Source of the DNA: Sphaerisporangium sp. TRM90804
GTDB lineage: Bacteria > Actinomycetota > Actinomycetes > Streptosporangiales > Streptosporangiaceae
Length of the DNA: 64,000 bases
Direction of reading: 5' to 3'
Assembly: GCF_029846175.1 (NCBI RefSeq)
Contig: NZ_JARWAC010000010.1
Location: 124,001 to 188,000, forward strand
Under the pieces are notes generated by a model. That model worked only from the letters and a program-made list of their open reading frames with translations, did not search any database and was not told where the DNA came from. Made by a program: the position numbers and the translations under genes. Positions 52,656 through 62,540 of this stretch are shown here, piece by piece (within the stretch, counting starts at the first letter, position 1; each line of letters begins with the position of its first letter).

Positions 52656-53351
52656 GTGGCACGCATGCCAGAAAGGCGGCGGAGGGCTGGCTCGCCCGCC
52701 GTGGTCCGGCACGTGCCCGTGACCATCTCCGGTGACGAGGCCCAGGCGCGGACGGTCCTGACGCGGGAAGCCCGGATGGCGCGGTTCGCGGCCGGCTCCC
52801 GGCTGGTGCGTCTGTTCGCCGTCGGCGGTCTCATCGCCGTGGGCTGGCTCATGGGTGTGATCCTCGGTCTCGCCGGTGCCGCTCCCGCGGCTGCGGACGT
52901 CCACTTCCCCGCGGGTCACCTCGCCCCCGTCAAGGTTGTCGAAGCGGTCACGCCTCCTGAAGAGGTCGTCGAGACCGTCGAGACCAGGGACGTGCGTCGT
53001 GCCCTCTCCACAACCCCTCATGCCGCTCTCGGGCCGGCCTCGGCCGGCGGTTTCCCCACGATGAGCGACAGCCCCCCGGCCGATGCCGGGGCCATGGCGG
53101 GGCGGACGGTCGACGGGCTCACCAGCCAGTCGAAGCCCGCCCTTCCCGCACCATCCTCCGCCGAGCATTCGGCGGGGGCGAACGGGTTCGTGCCGCGCGG
53201 TAGCGGCTCCGGTCCGTATGGGCCGGGTTTCGGGGACGTCGCCGGGTCGGTCTTCGACCCTCGGCTCGCGGTCATGGCCGCCGAGCCGGTGGGCGCGCGT
53301 CTCCCCGTCGTCCGCACGACAGCGGACGACCCTTCTTTCTCCCCCGACTGA
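52656..53351 (+). CDS. Exported or membrane-anchored low-complexity protein
   Basis: 231 aa; GTG 52656 with GGGGAGG. Cytoplasmic basic N terminus, one hydrophobic segment LFAVGGLIAVGWLMGVILGL with a likely cleavage near PAAADVHFP, then about 150 residues rich in Pro/Ala/Gly/Ser without a domain. It lies upstream of the chaplin-like gene in the same direction and may be another cell-surface protein of the aerial or spore wall. Function not known. Confidence 0.6.
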   Translation: MARMPERRRRAGSPAVVRHVPVTISGDEAQARTVLTREARMARFAAGSRLVRLFAVGGLIAVGWLMGVILGLAGAAPAAADVHFPAGHLAPVKVVEAVTPPEEVVETVETRDVRRALSTTPHAALGPASAGGFPTMSDSPPADAGAMAGRTVDGLTSQSKPALPAPSSAEHSAGANGFVPRGSGSGPYGPGFGDVAGSVFDPRLAVMAAEPVGARLPVVRTTADDPSFSPD

Positions 53352-53966
53352 TCCCCGCCGAGCCGGCCCTGACCCGAAACGGTCCGGTCGGCTGCGGAGC
53401 GCGCCGCCGAGCATCCCGTTCGTCAGGAGCCGGATGTGTGGGCGCTCTCCGCCAGGGCGATACGTCATCGGATCTCGCGATGGTTCAGGGCTCCAGGGCG
53501 TCACGCGGTTCAGCACTCAGTGGGTCAAGTCCCAAGACCAGGGTTCAGTCGAGCCTTTGGTCGCGGGCCCGGTCGGTCCCCTTATCCCGTACCCCCCCGG
53601 AATGGGATCGGGCACCAGGCCGATGATCCGATCGAGGGCGGTTCCTCGCTGACCCGGCCCGGCCGGCTGTTCGCCCGCAGGGCCGCGGTTCCCCACGCGG
53701 TCCTGGGCGACGGCCTCGGCAGGGCGCCGACGCGGTGCCGGTCATGGCACCGACGCGGTGCCCGGCCTGGTGCCGTCGAGCCGGTGCCCATGGTCGGGCG
53801 GGTGCTCGATGCGCGCTTCGGGTCTTGGCCGGCCCACGTGAGCCGTCCCCGGCATGGAGACGAGCTCTCGGGGCTGGGCCGAAGCCGACTGATTCGCGGT
53901 GACGTCCCCCGCCCTGGCTTCGCGGGTCCATCAGGAACTTCCCCCAAAGTGATCAAGGAGCGAATA
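53352..53966. other. Gene-free region upstream of the chaplin-like gene
   Basis: About 615 bases. Open frames continue through it but their composition is not protein-like and no starts have sites. It probably holds the promoter and a long leader of the chaplin-like gene, whose AAGGAG site is at 53955-53960. Confidence 0.35.
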
Positions 53967-55736
53967 ATGGTGCGTACGTGGGCGAAGGGCTCCGCCCCCG
54001 CCGCTTTCCTCGCGGTGGGTGTCATGGCCCTCAGCAGTGGCACGGCTCTGGCCGACACCTCCGGAACCGGTTCGGTGGGTGGCGGCAACCAGATCAACCT
54101 CCCCATCACCCTCCCGGTCGACATCAGCGGCAACTCGGTGGCCGCCGTCGGCGAGGCGTCCGCCTCGTCCCGGGGCGGCGCGTCCGTCCAGGGCCGAAAC
54201 GGCTCCGGCGCCCTGCAGGGCGACACCTCCGGGCGCCACAGCGTCCTGGGCGGCAACCAGATCAACGCGCCCATCACCGCCCCGATCAACGCCTGCGGCA
54301 ACGCGGTGTCCCTGGTCGGGCGGTCCGACGCGGGCTGCGAGGGCGGGGCCGCGGTGAAGAACCCCGGCGCCGGCAACGGCGCGGGGCGCAACCGGACGGA
54401 CGGCCGCCACAGCGTCCTGGGCGGCAACCAGATCAACGCCCCGATCACGGCCCCCGTCAACGCCTGCGGCAACTCGGTGGCCGTGATCGGCCAGGCGAAC
54501 TCCGGCTGCCGGGGCGGCGCCTCCGTCAAGAACGGCGGCGGGCAGGGCGCCGGCGGGAACCAGACCTCCGGGCGTTCCTCGGTGCTCGGCGGCAACCAGC
54601 TCGTCGCGCCGATCACCGCGCCGATCAACATCTGCGGCAACTCCGTCGCCGTGATCGGCGAGGCGTTCTCGGGCTGCCGCGGCGGCGCCGTGGTGAAGGG
54701 CGGCGGCGGCAACGGCGGCAACGGCTACCGGGGAGGCCCCCCACGCCCGGGGTTCGGCGCGGGCGGCAACGACACCGACGGGCGGTTCAGCGTCGGCGGC
54801 GGCAACCAGCTCGTCGCCCCGATCCTCGCCCCCGTCAACGTCTGCGGCAACTCGGTGGGCAACGGCGCCGCCAGGTGTGAAGGCGGCATCAGCGTCCCGC
54901 CCGCCGGCGGTCGCGGCGGCGCGGGCGGCAACCGCACCTCCGGGCGTTCGTCCATCCTCGGCGGCAACCAGCTCGTCGCGCCGATCACCGCTCCGGTCAA
55001 CGTGTGCGGCAACGCCGTCGCGCTGATCGGGCAGGCGTTCGCGGGGTGTCGCGGCGGCGCCGCGGTACACGGCGGCGGTGGCGGGGGCGCCGGCGGCAAC
55101 AGGACCGACGGCCGCTACAGCGTCCTGGGCGGCAACCAGCTCGTCGCGCCGATCACCGCTCCGATCAACGTCTGCGGCAACGCCGTCGCCGTGCTGGGCG
55201 ACGCCGCCGCCGGATGCCTCGGTGGCGCGCACGTGAGCCGGAACGCCGGCGTGCTGCGGCAGTTCGGAGCCGCCCCCGCGCCCGAGGCCCCGGGAAAGGC
55301 GTCCAGCGTTCCCGGCCTCCTGCGCGGGCTGCCGCTCCTGCCCGAGGCCCCTGGGCAGCGGGAGACGTCACAGTCGGCGCGGCCGCACCAGGCAGGCCCG
55401 TCCGCCGGCAGCCGGGAGAAGGCCACCGCCCTCCCGCCGCTCCCGGTTCTGCCGGCTCCTGCCGCTGCCAGTGGTGCGCTGCCGCCGGCCGCGTCCGCGG
55501 CCGACGCCCCGGCGGGGCTGGTCCAGGACGTGGTGAAGGGCACCCCTGCGGGTGGCATCGTCAACGGCCAGGCGACGGGTGGCCTGCCCGTCGAGGCCAT
55601 CGGCCTGATGAGCGCGGAGCGGCCCGCCGGGCTGACCGGCATGAACTCCGGCTCGCTCGCCACGTTGATCGTCGGTGCGCTGTTCGCCGCCTTGGCGACC
55701 GTGCTCGCCGGCACCCGCCGCCTCCGCCGCAGGTGA
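53967..55736 (+). CDS. Long chaplin-like surface protein with seven chaplin repeats
   Basis: 589 aa; ATG 53967. Sec signal peptide (FLAVGVMALSSGTALA), then seven chaplin-type units (SVLGGNQINAPITAPINACG, NAVSLVG, GC) separated by Gly-rich linkers with N-x-T/S. A Pro/Ala linker of about 150 aa and a C-terminal anchor (TLIVGALFAALATVLAG, then RRLRRR) follow. Chaplins are amyloid-forming surface proteins that let aerial hyphae leave the water film. Each unit carries two Cys, except unit 1, which has none, and unit 5 lacks the I/V-G-x-A part. No LPxTG/LAxTG sortase motif is visible before the anchor, so it may stay membrane-bound. Confidence 0.85.
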   Translation: MVRTWAKGSAPAAFLAVGVMALSSGTALADTSGTGSVGGGNQINLPITLPVDISGNSVAAVGEASASSRGGASVQGRNGSGALQGDTSGRHSVLGGNQINAPITAPINACGNAVSLVGRSDAGCEGGAAVKNPGAGNGAGRNRTDGRHSVLGGNQINAPITAPVNACGNSVAVIGQANSGCRGGASVKNGGGQGAGGNQTSGRSSVLGGNQLVAPITAPINICGNSVAVIGEAFSGCRGGAVVKGGGGNGGNGYRGGPPRPGFGAGGNDTDGRFSVGGGNQLVAPILAPVNVCGNSVGNGAARCEGGISVPPAGGRGGAGGNRTSGRSSILGGNQLVAPITAPVNVCGNAVALIGQAFAGCRGGAAVHGGGGGGAGGNRTDGRYSVLGGNQLVAPITAPINVCGNAVAVLGDAAAGCLGGAHVSRNAGVLRQFGAAPAPEAPGKASSVPGLLRGLPLLPEAPGQRETSQSARPHQAGPSAGSREKATALPPLPVLPAPAAASGALPPAASAADAPAGLVQDVVKGTPAGGIVNGQATGGLPVEAIGLMSAERPAGLTGMNSGSLATLIVGALFAALATVLAGTRRLRRR

Positions 55737-56705
55737 GCTGAGCCGGGCGGCGGCACCCGGCCGCCGCCCGGCTCCGGCGCGAGAACTCCACAGACCGCTC
55801 ACCGGCCGTGCCGGGAGCCGCACACGCCTCGCCGCCGCGAGGACGGCCGCCGGACTGGGCCGCTCAGCCGGCCCGCGCGGCGAGGCATGAAAGCTTTGCC
55901 CGTTCCGGGGGCGCGGCCCGGAGCGGGCAAAGCCTTGTCCGTGAAGCGGGGAAAGAACGGCGAGCGGATACGCCGGAGCGCCTGTCCCGCCCGGCGGGCG
56001 AGGTGGGGCATCGGGGAGGTCGCCGCCGGCGACGAGGGCGCGAGGGCGCCGTGAGACGGCCGGTGACGGCTGGCCGCTCGCCCGGACGGCCGCGGGGCCT
56101 CGGTCGCGGAAGTCGGGCCGCGGAGCCCCGGTCACGGAAGTCGGGCCGTGGGGTTGAAAGGCGCCCCGGCCCCAGAGACGGTGATCTTTGGCGGTCATGG
56201 CCGGGTGCTTGCCCGGGGCGACGAGGTGAAAGGTTGGGCCGCCAGGTCGCGGGGGGACTCCCGGAGTCCGAAATGGTGATCTCTGACGGCGATCGCCAGG
56301 CGCTTGCCCGGGACGACGTGGGCGTCCAGGCAGGAGGCCGGGCCGCCAAGGTCGCACGGAGTGCTCCCCGGCGTACGGAGACGGCGGCTTCCAGGGGCGG
56401 TGGCCGATGCTTGCCCGGGCGACGCACGGCTGGGCATGAAGATTCGACCGTGTCGGTTGCACGGCACGCTCCCGGCGTCCCAAATTGGGCGGAGGGGGGC
56501 GGACCAGGCCCGGGTGGGTCTGACGGGCACCGTCAGAAAGCGTGCCACCCCTGGTGGAAGCCGCCTCGGCGGGCCGCCGGCGGGGGGCGGTCAGGGGGCG
56601 CGCGGTGGGGGTGGACGGCGTCATCTACGGTGAGCCCGGGGGCGCTGAGGTGAGACGGTGGCTGAAGCGGGTGGCGAAGCCGGGTTACAGTGGGGGCGGC
56701 GAGCG
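55737..56705. other. Gene-free GC-rich region
   Basis: About 970 bases between the chaplin-like gene and DUF5703. Large overlapping frames exist on both strands but have low-complexity Arg/Pro/Gly products. It contains an imperfect tandem repeat (56179-56480). Confidence 0.4.
56179..56480. repeat. Imperfect tandem repeat, about 100 bases per unit, three units
   Basis: Units begin near 56179, 56276 and 56385. Each has the element CGCTTGCCCGGG or GTGCTTGCCCGGG with GACGA after it; the first two also share GGTGATCT at their start and GGGCCGCCA further on. Divergent copies, non-coding by composition. Confidence 0.4.
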
Positions 56706-56891
56706 TCACAGGGTGCGGGCCACTCTCAGGATCTTGCGGCGCAGCCGTATGTAACGGCGACCATCGGGATACAGCCTAAGAAGGTCCAGCTCCCAGTGTC
56801 CGTATTCGGCATGCTCCGTGAGTACCCGCCTGGCGGCCTCTCGCGAGGTTCCGCGCGGCAGATACAGGTTCAAATAGGAGTACTCGAGCAC
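56706..56891 (-). CDS. DUF5703 family protein
   Basis: About 61 aa from GTG 56891 (GGAG upstream); a longer start at 56918 is possible. Begins LEYSYLNLYLPRGTSREAAR, then LTEHAEYGHWELDLLRLYPD and RRKILRV, the complete pattern of this small conserved actinomycete family. No known function. It is usually found near an M20 peptidase, as here. Confidence 0.8.
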   Translation of the reverse strand: MLEYSYLNLYLPRGTSREAARRVLTEHAEYGHWELDLLRLYPDGRRYIRLRRKILRVARTL

Positions 56892-57133
56892 TGCGATTAG
56901 TCTCCGAAGGGTATGCAAGGGGACGCTGGCACTCTCTGGGCTCTATTCTGCGTCCTCGTGGGTATCGGGTCCAGGTAGGTGGAACACCGGTAAGTGACCG
57001 GGTAGTCCGACGGGGAGAAGATTCCGGCGACGGGTTACCTTCATGCCTGTAACGGATCGCCCGGCACGCCTCCCACGGCAGGCCGGGATCGACCGGCAGG
57101 GGAACGACAGCGAACAGCGAGGTAGGAAGCAGC

Positions 57134-59779
57134 GTGCCAGCCAACAACGGCAACGCCGGCGGAACCCGCCTGGTGATCGTCGAGTCGCCTGCGAAGGCGA
57201 AGACGATCGCGGGGTACCTCGGGCGTGGTTACATCGTGGAGTCCAGCATCGGCCACATCCGGGACCTTCCCGAAAGGGCCGACGACATCCCCGAGAAGTA
57301 CAAGGGCAAGGCATGGGCCCGCCTCGGGGTGAACGTGGACCACGACTTCGAGCCGTTGTACGTGGTGAACCACGACAAGAAGTCCCAGGTCTCCAAGCTC
57401 AAGCAGCTCCTGAAGGACGCCGACGAGCTCTACCTCGCCACCGACGAGGACCGCGAGGGCGAGGCGATCGCCTGGCACCTGCAGGAGGTCCTCAAGCCCA
57501 AGGTGCCCGTGCACCGCATGGTGTTCCACGAGATCACGCCGCAGGCCATCCAGGACGCGGTGTCCAACCCGCGCAACCTCAACCTGCGCCTGGTGGACGC
57601 CCAGGAGACCCGTCGCATCCTCGACCGTCTCTACGGCTACGAGGTCAGCCCCGTCCTGTGGAAGAAGGTCAAGCCCCGCCTGTCGGCGGGCCGCGTGCAG
57701 TCCGTCGCGACCCGGCTGGTCGTGGAGCGCGAGCGCGAGCGCATCGCGTTCAACTCCGCCTCCTACTGGGACCTCAAGGCCCTGCTCGACATCGGCCGCG
57801 ACGAGGACCCCCGCAGCTTCGGCGCGACGCTGACCGCCGTGGACGGCCGCAAGGTCGCCAAGGGCCGTGACTTCGCCAGCACCGGCGAGCTCAAAGAGGC
57901 GCGCATGCTGCACCTCGACGAGCAGGCCGCCCGCGCGCTCGCCCAGCGGCTGGAGAACGCCGCCTACGCGGTGACGTCGGTCGAGAGCAAGCCGTACACC
58001 CGCCGGCCGTACGCGCCGTTCCGCACGACCACGCTGCAGCAGGAGGCCAGCCGCAAGCTCGGCTTCTCCGCCAAGTACACGATGCAGGTGGCGCAGAAGC
58101 TGTACGAGAACGGCTACATCACCTACATGCGTACCGACAGCACCACGCTGTCGGAGACCGCGCTGGCCGCGGCCAGAGACCAGGCCGTGCGGCTCTACGG
58201 CGCCGAGTACGTGCCCGACAAGCCCCGCGTGTACCAGAGCAAGGTGAAGAACGCCCAGGAGGCGCACGAGGCCATCAGGCCCTCCGGCGACTCCTTCCGC
58301 ACGCCCGGCGAGACCGGCCTCGGCGGCGACCTCGTGCGGCTGTACGAGCTGATCTGGCAGCGCACGGTGGCGTCCCAGATGAAGGACGCCCTCGGCGAGT
58401 CGGTCAGCGTGCGCATCGCCGGCACCTCCAGCACGGGCGAGAAGGCCGAGTTCGGCGCGTCGGGCCGCACGATCACCTTCTACGGGTTCCTCAAGGCGTA
58501 CGTCGAGGGTTCCGACGACCCCTCGACCGACCGTGACGACTCCGTGAGCCGCCTGCCCAACCTGCGCGAGGGTGACGCCCTCACGGCCCTGGAGCTGGAC
58601 GCCGAGGGGCACGCGACACGGCCTCCGGCGCGCTTCACCGAGGCCTCGCTGGTCAAGGATCTAGAGGACCGCGAGATCGGCCGCCCGTCGACGTACGCGT
58701 CGATCATCGGCACGATCCTCGACCGCGGGTACGTCTTCAAGAAGGGCACCGCGCTGGTGCCGTCCTTCCTGGCGTTCGCCGTCGTCAACCTGCTCGAACG
58801 TCACTTCGGCAACCTGGTCGACTACGACTTCACCGCCGAGATGGAGAAGGTGCTCGACGACATCGCCAACGCGAGGGCCGAGCGCGTGCCCGAGCTGCGC
58901 CGGTTCTACTTCGGCGAGCAGGGGGACGGGCTCAAGGAGCTGGTCAGCGACCTCGGTGACATCGACGCGCGGGAGATCAGCTCGTTCGCGATCAAGGGAA
59001 CCGACATCGTGCTGCGTGTCGGGCGGTACGGCCCGTACCTCGACCGCGATGGCCAGCGGGTCAACGTGCCCGAGGACCTGGCGCCCGACGAGCTGACCGA
59101 CGAGCGTGCCGAGGAGCTGTTCAACCAGCCCAGCGGCGAGCGTGAGCTGGGCGTCGACCCCGCCACCACTCGCATGATCGTGGTCAAGACCGGGCGGTTC
59201 GGGCCGTACGTGACCGAGATCCTGCCCGAGGAGCAGCCTCCGCCGGACGGCAAGAAGCGGGCCAAGAAGGACACCTCGAAGCCCCGTACGAGCTCGCTGT
59301 TCAAGTCGATGGCGATGGACACCGTCACCCTGGAGGACGCGCTCAAGCTGCTGTCGCTGCCGCGGCCGCTGGGTGAGCTCGACGGCGAGCAGGTGACCGC
59401 GCAGAACGGGCGCTTCGGCCCGTACATCAAGAAGGGCACAGACTCCCGGTCGCTGGCCTCCGAGGACGAGCTGTTCACGGTGACGATCGAGCAGGCCAAG
59501 GAGCTGTTCGCGCAGCCGAAGCAGCGTGGGCGCGGCCGGGCGGCCGCGGCTCCTCCGCTGCGGGAGCTCGGGGTCGACCCGGCGTCCGGCAAGCCCATGG
59601 TGATCAAGGAAGGTCGTTTCGGGCCCTACGTGACGGACGGCGAGACCAACGCGTCGCTCCGCAAGGAGGACTCGGTCGAGCAGATCACCGACGCGCGTGC
59701 CACCGAACTGCTGGCCGAGCGCCGCGCGCGCGGCCCGGCGCCGAAGCGCACCCGCGCCAAGGCCGGCGCCAAGTCCTGA
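57134..59779 (+). CDS. topA: DNA topoisomerase I (type IA)
   Basis: 881 aa; GTG 57134 with AGGAAG. Toprim domain from residue 13 (LVIVESPAKAKTIAGYL; TDEDREGEAIAWHL with the metal-binding DxD/E), catalytic tyrosine near 330 in YITYMRTDSTTLS, and HEAIRPSG. The C-terminal repeats are of the actinobacterial type (LGVDP-x-T/S-G, KxGRFGPYV) in place of zinc fingers, ending in a basic tail KRTRAKAGAKS. It relaxes negative supercoils and is essential. Full length for the family; ordinary core gene. Confidence 0.97.
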   Translation: MPANNGNAGGTRLVIVESPAKAKTIAGYLGRGYIVESSIGHIRDLPERADDIPEKYKGKAWARLGVNVDHDFEPLYVVNHDKKSQVSKLKQLLKDADELYLATDEDREGEAIAWHLQEVLKPKVPVHRMVFHEITPQAIQDAVSNPRNLNLRLVDAQETRRILDRLYGYEVSPVLWKKVKPRLSAGRVQSVATRLVVERERERIAFNSASYWDLKALLDIGRDEDPRSFGATLTAVDGRKVAKGRDFASTGELKEARMLHLDEQAARALAQRLENAAYAVTSVESKPYTRRPYAPFRTTTLQQEASRKLGFSAKYTMQVAQKLYENGYITYMRTDSTTLSETALAAARDQAVRLYGAEYVPDKPRVYQSKVKNAQEAHEAIRPSGDSFRTPGETGLGGDLVRLYELIWQRTVASQMKDALGESVSVRIAGTSSTGEKAEFGASGRTITFYGFLKAYVEGSDDPSTDRDDSVSRLPNLREGDALTALELDAEGHATRPPARFTEASLVKDLEDREIGRPSTYASIIGTILDRGYVFKKGTALVPSFLAFAVVNLLERHFGNLVDYDFTAEMEKVLDDIANARAERVPELRRFYFGEQGDGLKELVSDLGDIDAREISSFAIKGTDIVLRVGRYGPYLDRDGQRVNVPEDLAPDELTDERAEELFNQPSGERELGVDPATTRMIVVKTGRFGPYVTEILPEEQPPPDGKKRAKKDTSKPRTSSLFKSMAMDTVTLEDALKLLSLPRPLGELDGEQVTAQNGRFGPYIKKGTDSRSLASEDELFTVTIEQAKELFAQPKQRGRGRAAAAPPLRELGVDPASGKPMVIKEGRFGPYVTDGETNASLRKEDSVEQITDARATELLAERRARGPAPKRTRAKAGAKS

Positions 59780-59792
59780 TCGTTTCCGCCGG

Positions 59793-59841
59793 TAGAGGCG
59801 GGTGCCGAGGTTCCCTCAGGGGGCCTCGGCGCCCGCCTCTA
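59793..59841 (+). terminator. topA terminator
   Basis: Arms of 18 bases, TAGAGGCGGGTGCCGAGG / CCTCGGCGCCCGCCTCTA, with one G-T pair, 13 bases after the topA stop. Confidence 0.85.
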
Positions 59842-60101
59842 CGCGTTGACGGGTCAGACGCGCGGACGTCCCCGAGGAGACGGACCGTGCGCTGAGACGT
59901 CGTAACCACCCGCTTTGACGCACCAGCCACCCGGACGGCAACGTGCATCAAAGCGGGGGCACTTAATTACATATCGTAAAGATGGCGAGATTACTGCCGT
60001 ATCGGAATAGGCGTATCGGTGCCGTTATATTGCCGCCCGAACGCGCGTGACCGGCAGCGTCTATCCCGCAGGCGTCCGGCGCCGGGAAAACGCGCGGCCC
60101 A

Positions 60102-61352
60102 TCAGGCGAAGAGCGCGCGTCCCCAGTAGTCGCCGGCGTCCCGCAGCCCCGGAGGGCAGGCGAAAACGGCGCTGCTGACGTGCTTGATGTACTCGTTGAG
60201 CGGGTCTCGCCGCGCGAGCTCCATCTGCACGGGGACGAACTGCTTTCCCGGGTCGCGCTGGTAGCTGATGAAGAACAGCCCGGCGTCCAGCCGTCCGAGC
60301 CCGTCGGAGCCGTCCACGAAGTTGTATCCCCGGCGCAGCAGGTGCGCGCCCCCGTGGGAGGAGGGGTGTGCGAGCCGCACGTGGGCGTCCATCGCGATCG
60401 CCGGCGTGCCGTCGGCGTTCTTCTTGGCGAAGTCCAACTGGTCGAACTCCCGCATCGCGCCGAGCGGCGCGCCCTCACCCTTGTCGCGGCCGAAGATCTG
60501 CTGCTGCTCCGACAGCGAGGTACGGTCCCAGGTCTCGATGTTCATGCGAATCTTGCGGGTGACCATGTAGGCGCCGCCGGCCATCCACGCGGGGCCGTCC
60601 CCGGGGGCCACCCACAGGTGCTCGCGGAGCATCGCGGCGTCCTCCAGTTTGAGGTTGTCGGTGCCGTCCTTGAACCCCATCAGGTTGCGCGGCGTCGCCT
60701 GGGCGCGCGAGGTGGAGGACGTGCGGCCGAAGCCGAGCTGGGACCAGCGCACGGAGACCCGGCCGAACCCGATGCGCGCCAGGTTGCGCACCGCGTGCAC
60801 GGCCACCTGGGGGTCGTGGGCGCAGGCCTGGACGCAGATGTCGCCGCCGGAGATCTCCGGCCGCAGGTCGTCGCCGGGGAACTTCGGGAGCTCGGCCAGG
60901 GCTGCGGGCTTCCTGGCCGCCAGGCCGAACCGGTCGTCGAACAGCGAGGGCCCGAAGCCGATGGTCAGCGTCAGCCCGGACGCGGGCAGGCCGAGCGCCT
61001 CGCCGGTGTCGTCCGGCGGCGCCTCGGCCGAGCCGCCGGTCGCGCCGAACGTGCCCGCGTCCTTGCCCTGGGTCATGCGGGCGGCCGCGGCCGTCCACTC
61101 CTGCAGCAGCTCCGTCAGCTCGGCGCGGTCCTTCGTGACGACGTCGAGGCTGACGAAGTGCAGGCGGTCCTGCGCGGGGGTGACGATGCCGGCCTGGCGC
61201 TCGCCGTAGAAGGGGACGGGGTCGGAGGTGGACGGGACGGCGGCGGGCGCGGGGTCGTCCGTCAGGGCGCGGGTGGCGAGCGCGCCGGCGCCGGCGGCGG
61301 CCACGCCCGCCGCTCCCAGCTCGAACAGGCGCCGGCGGTTGATGGGCGTCAT
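60102..61352 (-). CDS. efeB: EfeB, Dyp-type heme peroxidase / deferrochelatase
   Basis: 416 aa. Twin-arginine signal INRRRLFELGAAGVAAAGAG, then a Dyp-type peroxidase: GFKDGTDN (GxxDG motif) in the middle, heme-proximal HVSSAVFACPPG region near the end. It oxidises periplasmic Fe(II) or removes iron from heme for the EfeU permease. Last gene of the efeUOB operon, 22 bases after efeO. TAT export fits a folded heme protein. Confidence 0.93.
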   Translation of the reverse strand: MTPINRRRLFELGAAGVAAAGAGALATRALTDDPAPAAVPSTSDPVPFYGERQAGIVTPAQDRLHFVSLDVVTKDRAELTELLQEWTAAAARMTQGKDAGTFGATGGSAEAPPDDTGEALGLPASGLTLTIGFGPSLFDDRFGLAARKPAALAELPKFPGDDLRPEISGGDICVQACAHDPQVAVHAVRNLARIGFGRVSVRWSQLGFGRTSSTSRAQATPRNLMGFKDGTDNLKLEDAAMLREHLWVAPGDGPAWMAGGAYMVTRKIRMNIETWDRTSLSEQQQIFGRDKGEGAPLGAMREFDQLDFAKKNADGTPAIAMDAHVRLAHPSSHGGAHLLRRGYNFVDGSDGLGRLDAGLFFISYQRDPGKQFVPVQMELARRDPLNEYIKHVSSAVFACPPGLRDAGDYWGRALFA

Positions 61353-61374
61353 CGTGCCACCCCGCCCGCGGCGG

Positions 61375-62511
61375 TCACCGGGCCACCACGGCGGCGACCT
61401 TGCTGATCGGCTCGGCCAGCGCGTTGATCACGTCGGACAGCTCCTTGAGGTCGGCCTTGGACAGCTCGGTGTGCGACTTCCAGCCGTCGCCGGCCCGGTG
61501 CTTGCCCAGGGTCTCCGCTGCGGCGGCGAACTTCGCGTCCAGCGTCCTGGCCAGGTCGGGGGCGCGTTCGTCCAGCACCGGGCGCAGCGCGGCGACCGCG
61601 GCCTGCGAGCCTTCGAGGTTGGCGGCGAAGTCCCACAGGTCGGTGTGCGAGTAGCGGTCCTCCTCGCCGGTGATCTTGCCGGTGGCGACCTCGTCCAGCA
61701 GCTCCTTGGCGCCGGTGGCCAGCTTCAGGGGCTGGAGCCGCTCGGTCGTGGCGAGCTGGACGATCTTCTTCACGTCGGTCATCAGCTTGTCGGCGACGGG
61801 CCCGTCCCGGCTGACGTCCTTCGCCACCCACAGGTCCTTCTCGATCCTGTGGAAGCCGGTCCACTCGGCGCCGGGCTCCAGGTCGCCCTCGCGGGCGTCG
61901 ATGGCCGGGTCGAGGTCGCCGAAGGTCTCGGCGACCGGCTCGATGCGCTCCCAGTACGTGCGCGAGATCGGGTACAGCGCTTTGGCCTTGCCGACGTCCC
62001 CGGCCTTGACCGCGTCCACGAACTCCCGCGTCTTGACGAGCAGCGCGTCGGTCTGGCTCTTGACGTAGCGCCCGTAGTCCTCGGCGGCCCGCGCCAGCTT
62101 GGCGTCGTCCGACAGCGGCACGGCCGACCCGGTGACCTTCAGGGGGTTGCGGATGCCCTTGCCGATCATGCCGGGCTTACACGCCGTCTCGTACGTTCCC
62201 GCCGGGAGCTCGACGATCATGTCGCGGGTCAGGCCGGGGACGATGTTCTCGACCTCGCCCATCACGCGGTCACCCGCGGCGTAGACGTAGAACTCGGTGA
62301 CCTTGGCGCCGGTGTTGGTGACGGTGAAGGTGGACGTCCCCGCGGGCAGGGACGCCGTGGCGACCACGCAGTCGGTGTCGGAGGCCGAGACGGCGATCTT
62401 CGCGGGCTTGCCCTCGGCCTTCGGCGCATCGCCTCCGCCGTCCGCCGGCGAGCATGCGGCGAGTGCCGCGAGGGTCAGCGCGCCGGCGGCGAGTGTCAGG
62501 GCGGTACGCAT
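61375..62511 (-). CDS. efeO: EfeO, iron-binding lipoprotein with imelysin domain
   Basis: 378 aa from ATG 62511, which has GGAG at five bases; an ATG at 62544 overlapping the efeU stop would add 11 aa. Lipoprotein signal LTLAAGALTLAALAAC with lipobox LAAC. N-terminal cupredoxin-like domain (CVVATASLPAGTSTFTVTNT), C-terminal M75/imelysin domain with WTGFHRIEKDLW (HxxE site). It captures iron outside the membrane and delivers it to EfeU. Confidence 0.93.
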   Translation of the reverse strand: MRTALTLAAGALTLAALAACSPADGGGDAPKAEGKPAKIAVSASDTDCVVATASLPAGTSTFTVTNTGAKVTEFYVYAAGDRVMGEVENIVPGLTRDMIVELPAGTYETACKPGMIGKGIRNPLKVTGSAVPLSDDAKLARAAEDYGRYVKSQTDALLVKTREFVDAVKAGDVGKAKALYPISRTYWERIEPVAETFGDLDPAIDAREGDLEPGAEWTGFHRIEKDLWVAKDVSRDGPVADKLMTDVKKIVQLATTERLQPLKLATGAKELLDEVATGKITGEEDRYSHTDLWDFAANLEGSQAAVAALRPVLDERAPDLARTLDAKFAAAAETLGKHRAGDGWKSHTELSKADLKELSDVINALAEPISKVAAVVAR

Positions 62512-62540
62512 GGTTCTCCAGTTCGAGGTGGATGTGACGC

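Noticed and set aside
55808-56653. Long plus-strand frame of about 280 codons, and an even longer minus-strand frame over the same region
   Set aside because: Arg/Pro/Gly-biased products, no ribosome-binding sites, no domain, and internal repeat structure; typical spurious frames of very GC-rich DNA.
59963-60478. Second minus-strand frame overlapping the end of efeB
   Set aside because: It lies in another frame over the conserved peroxidase sequence and has no family similarity.
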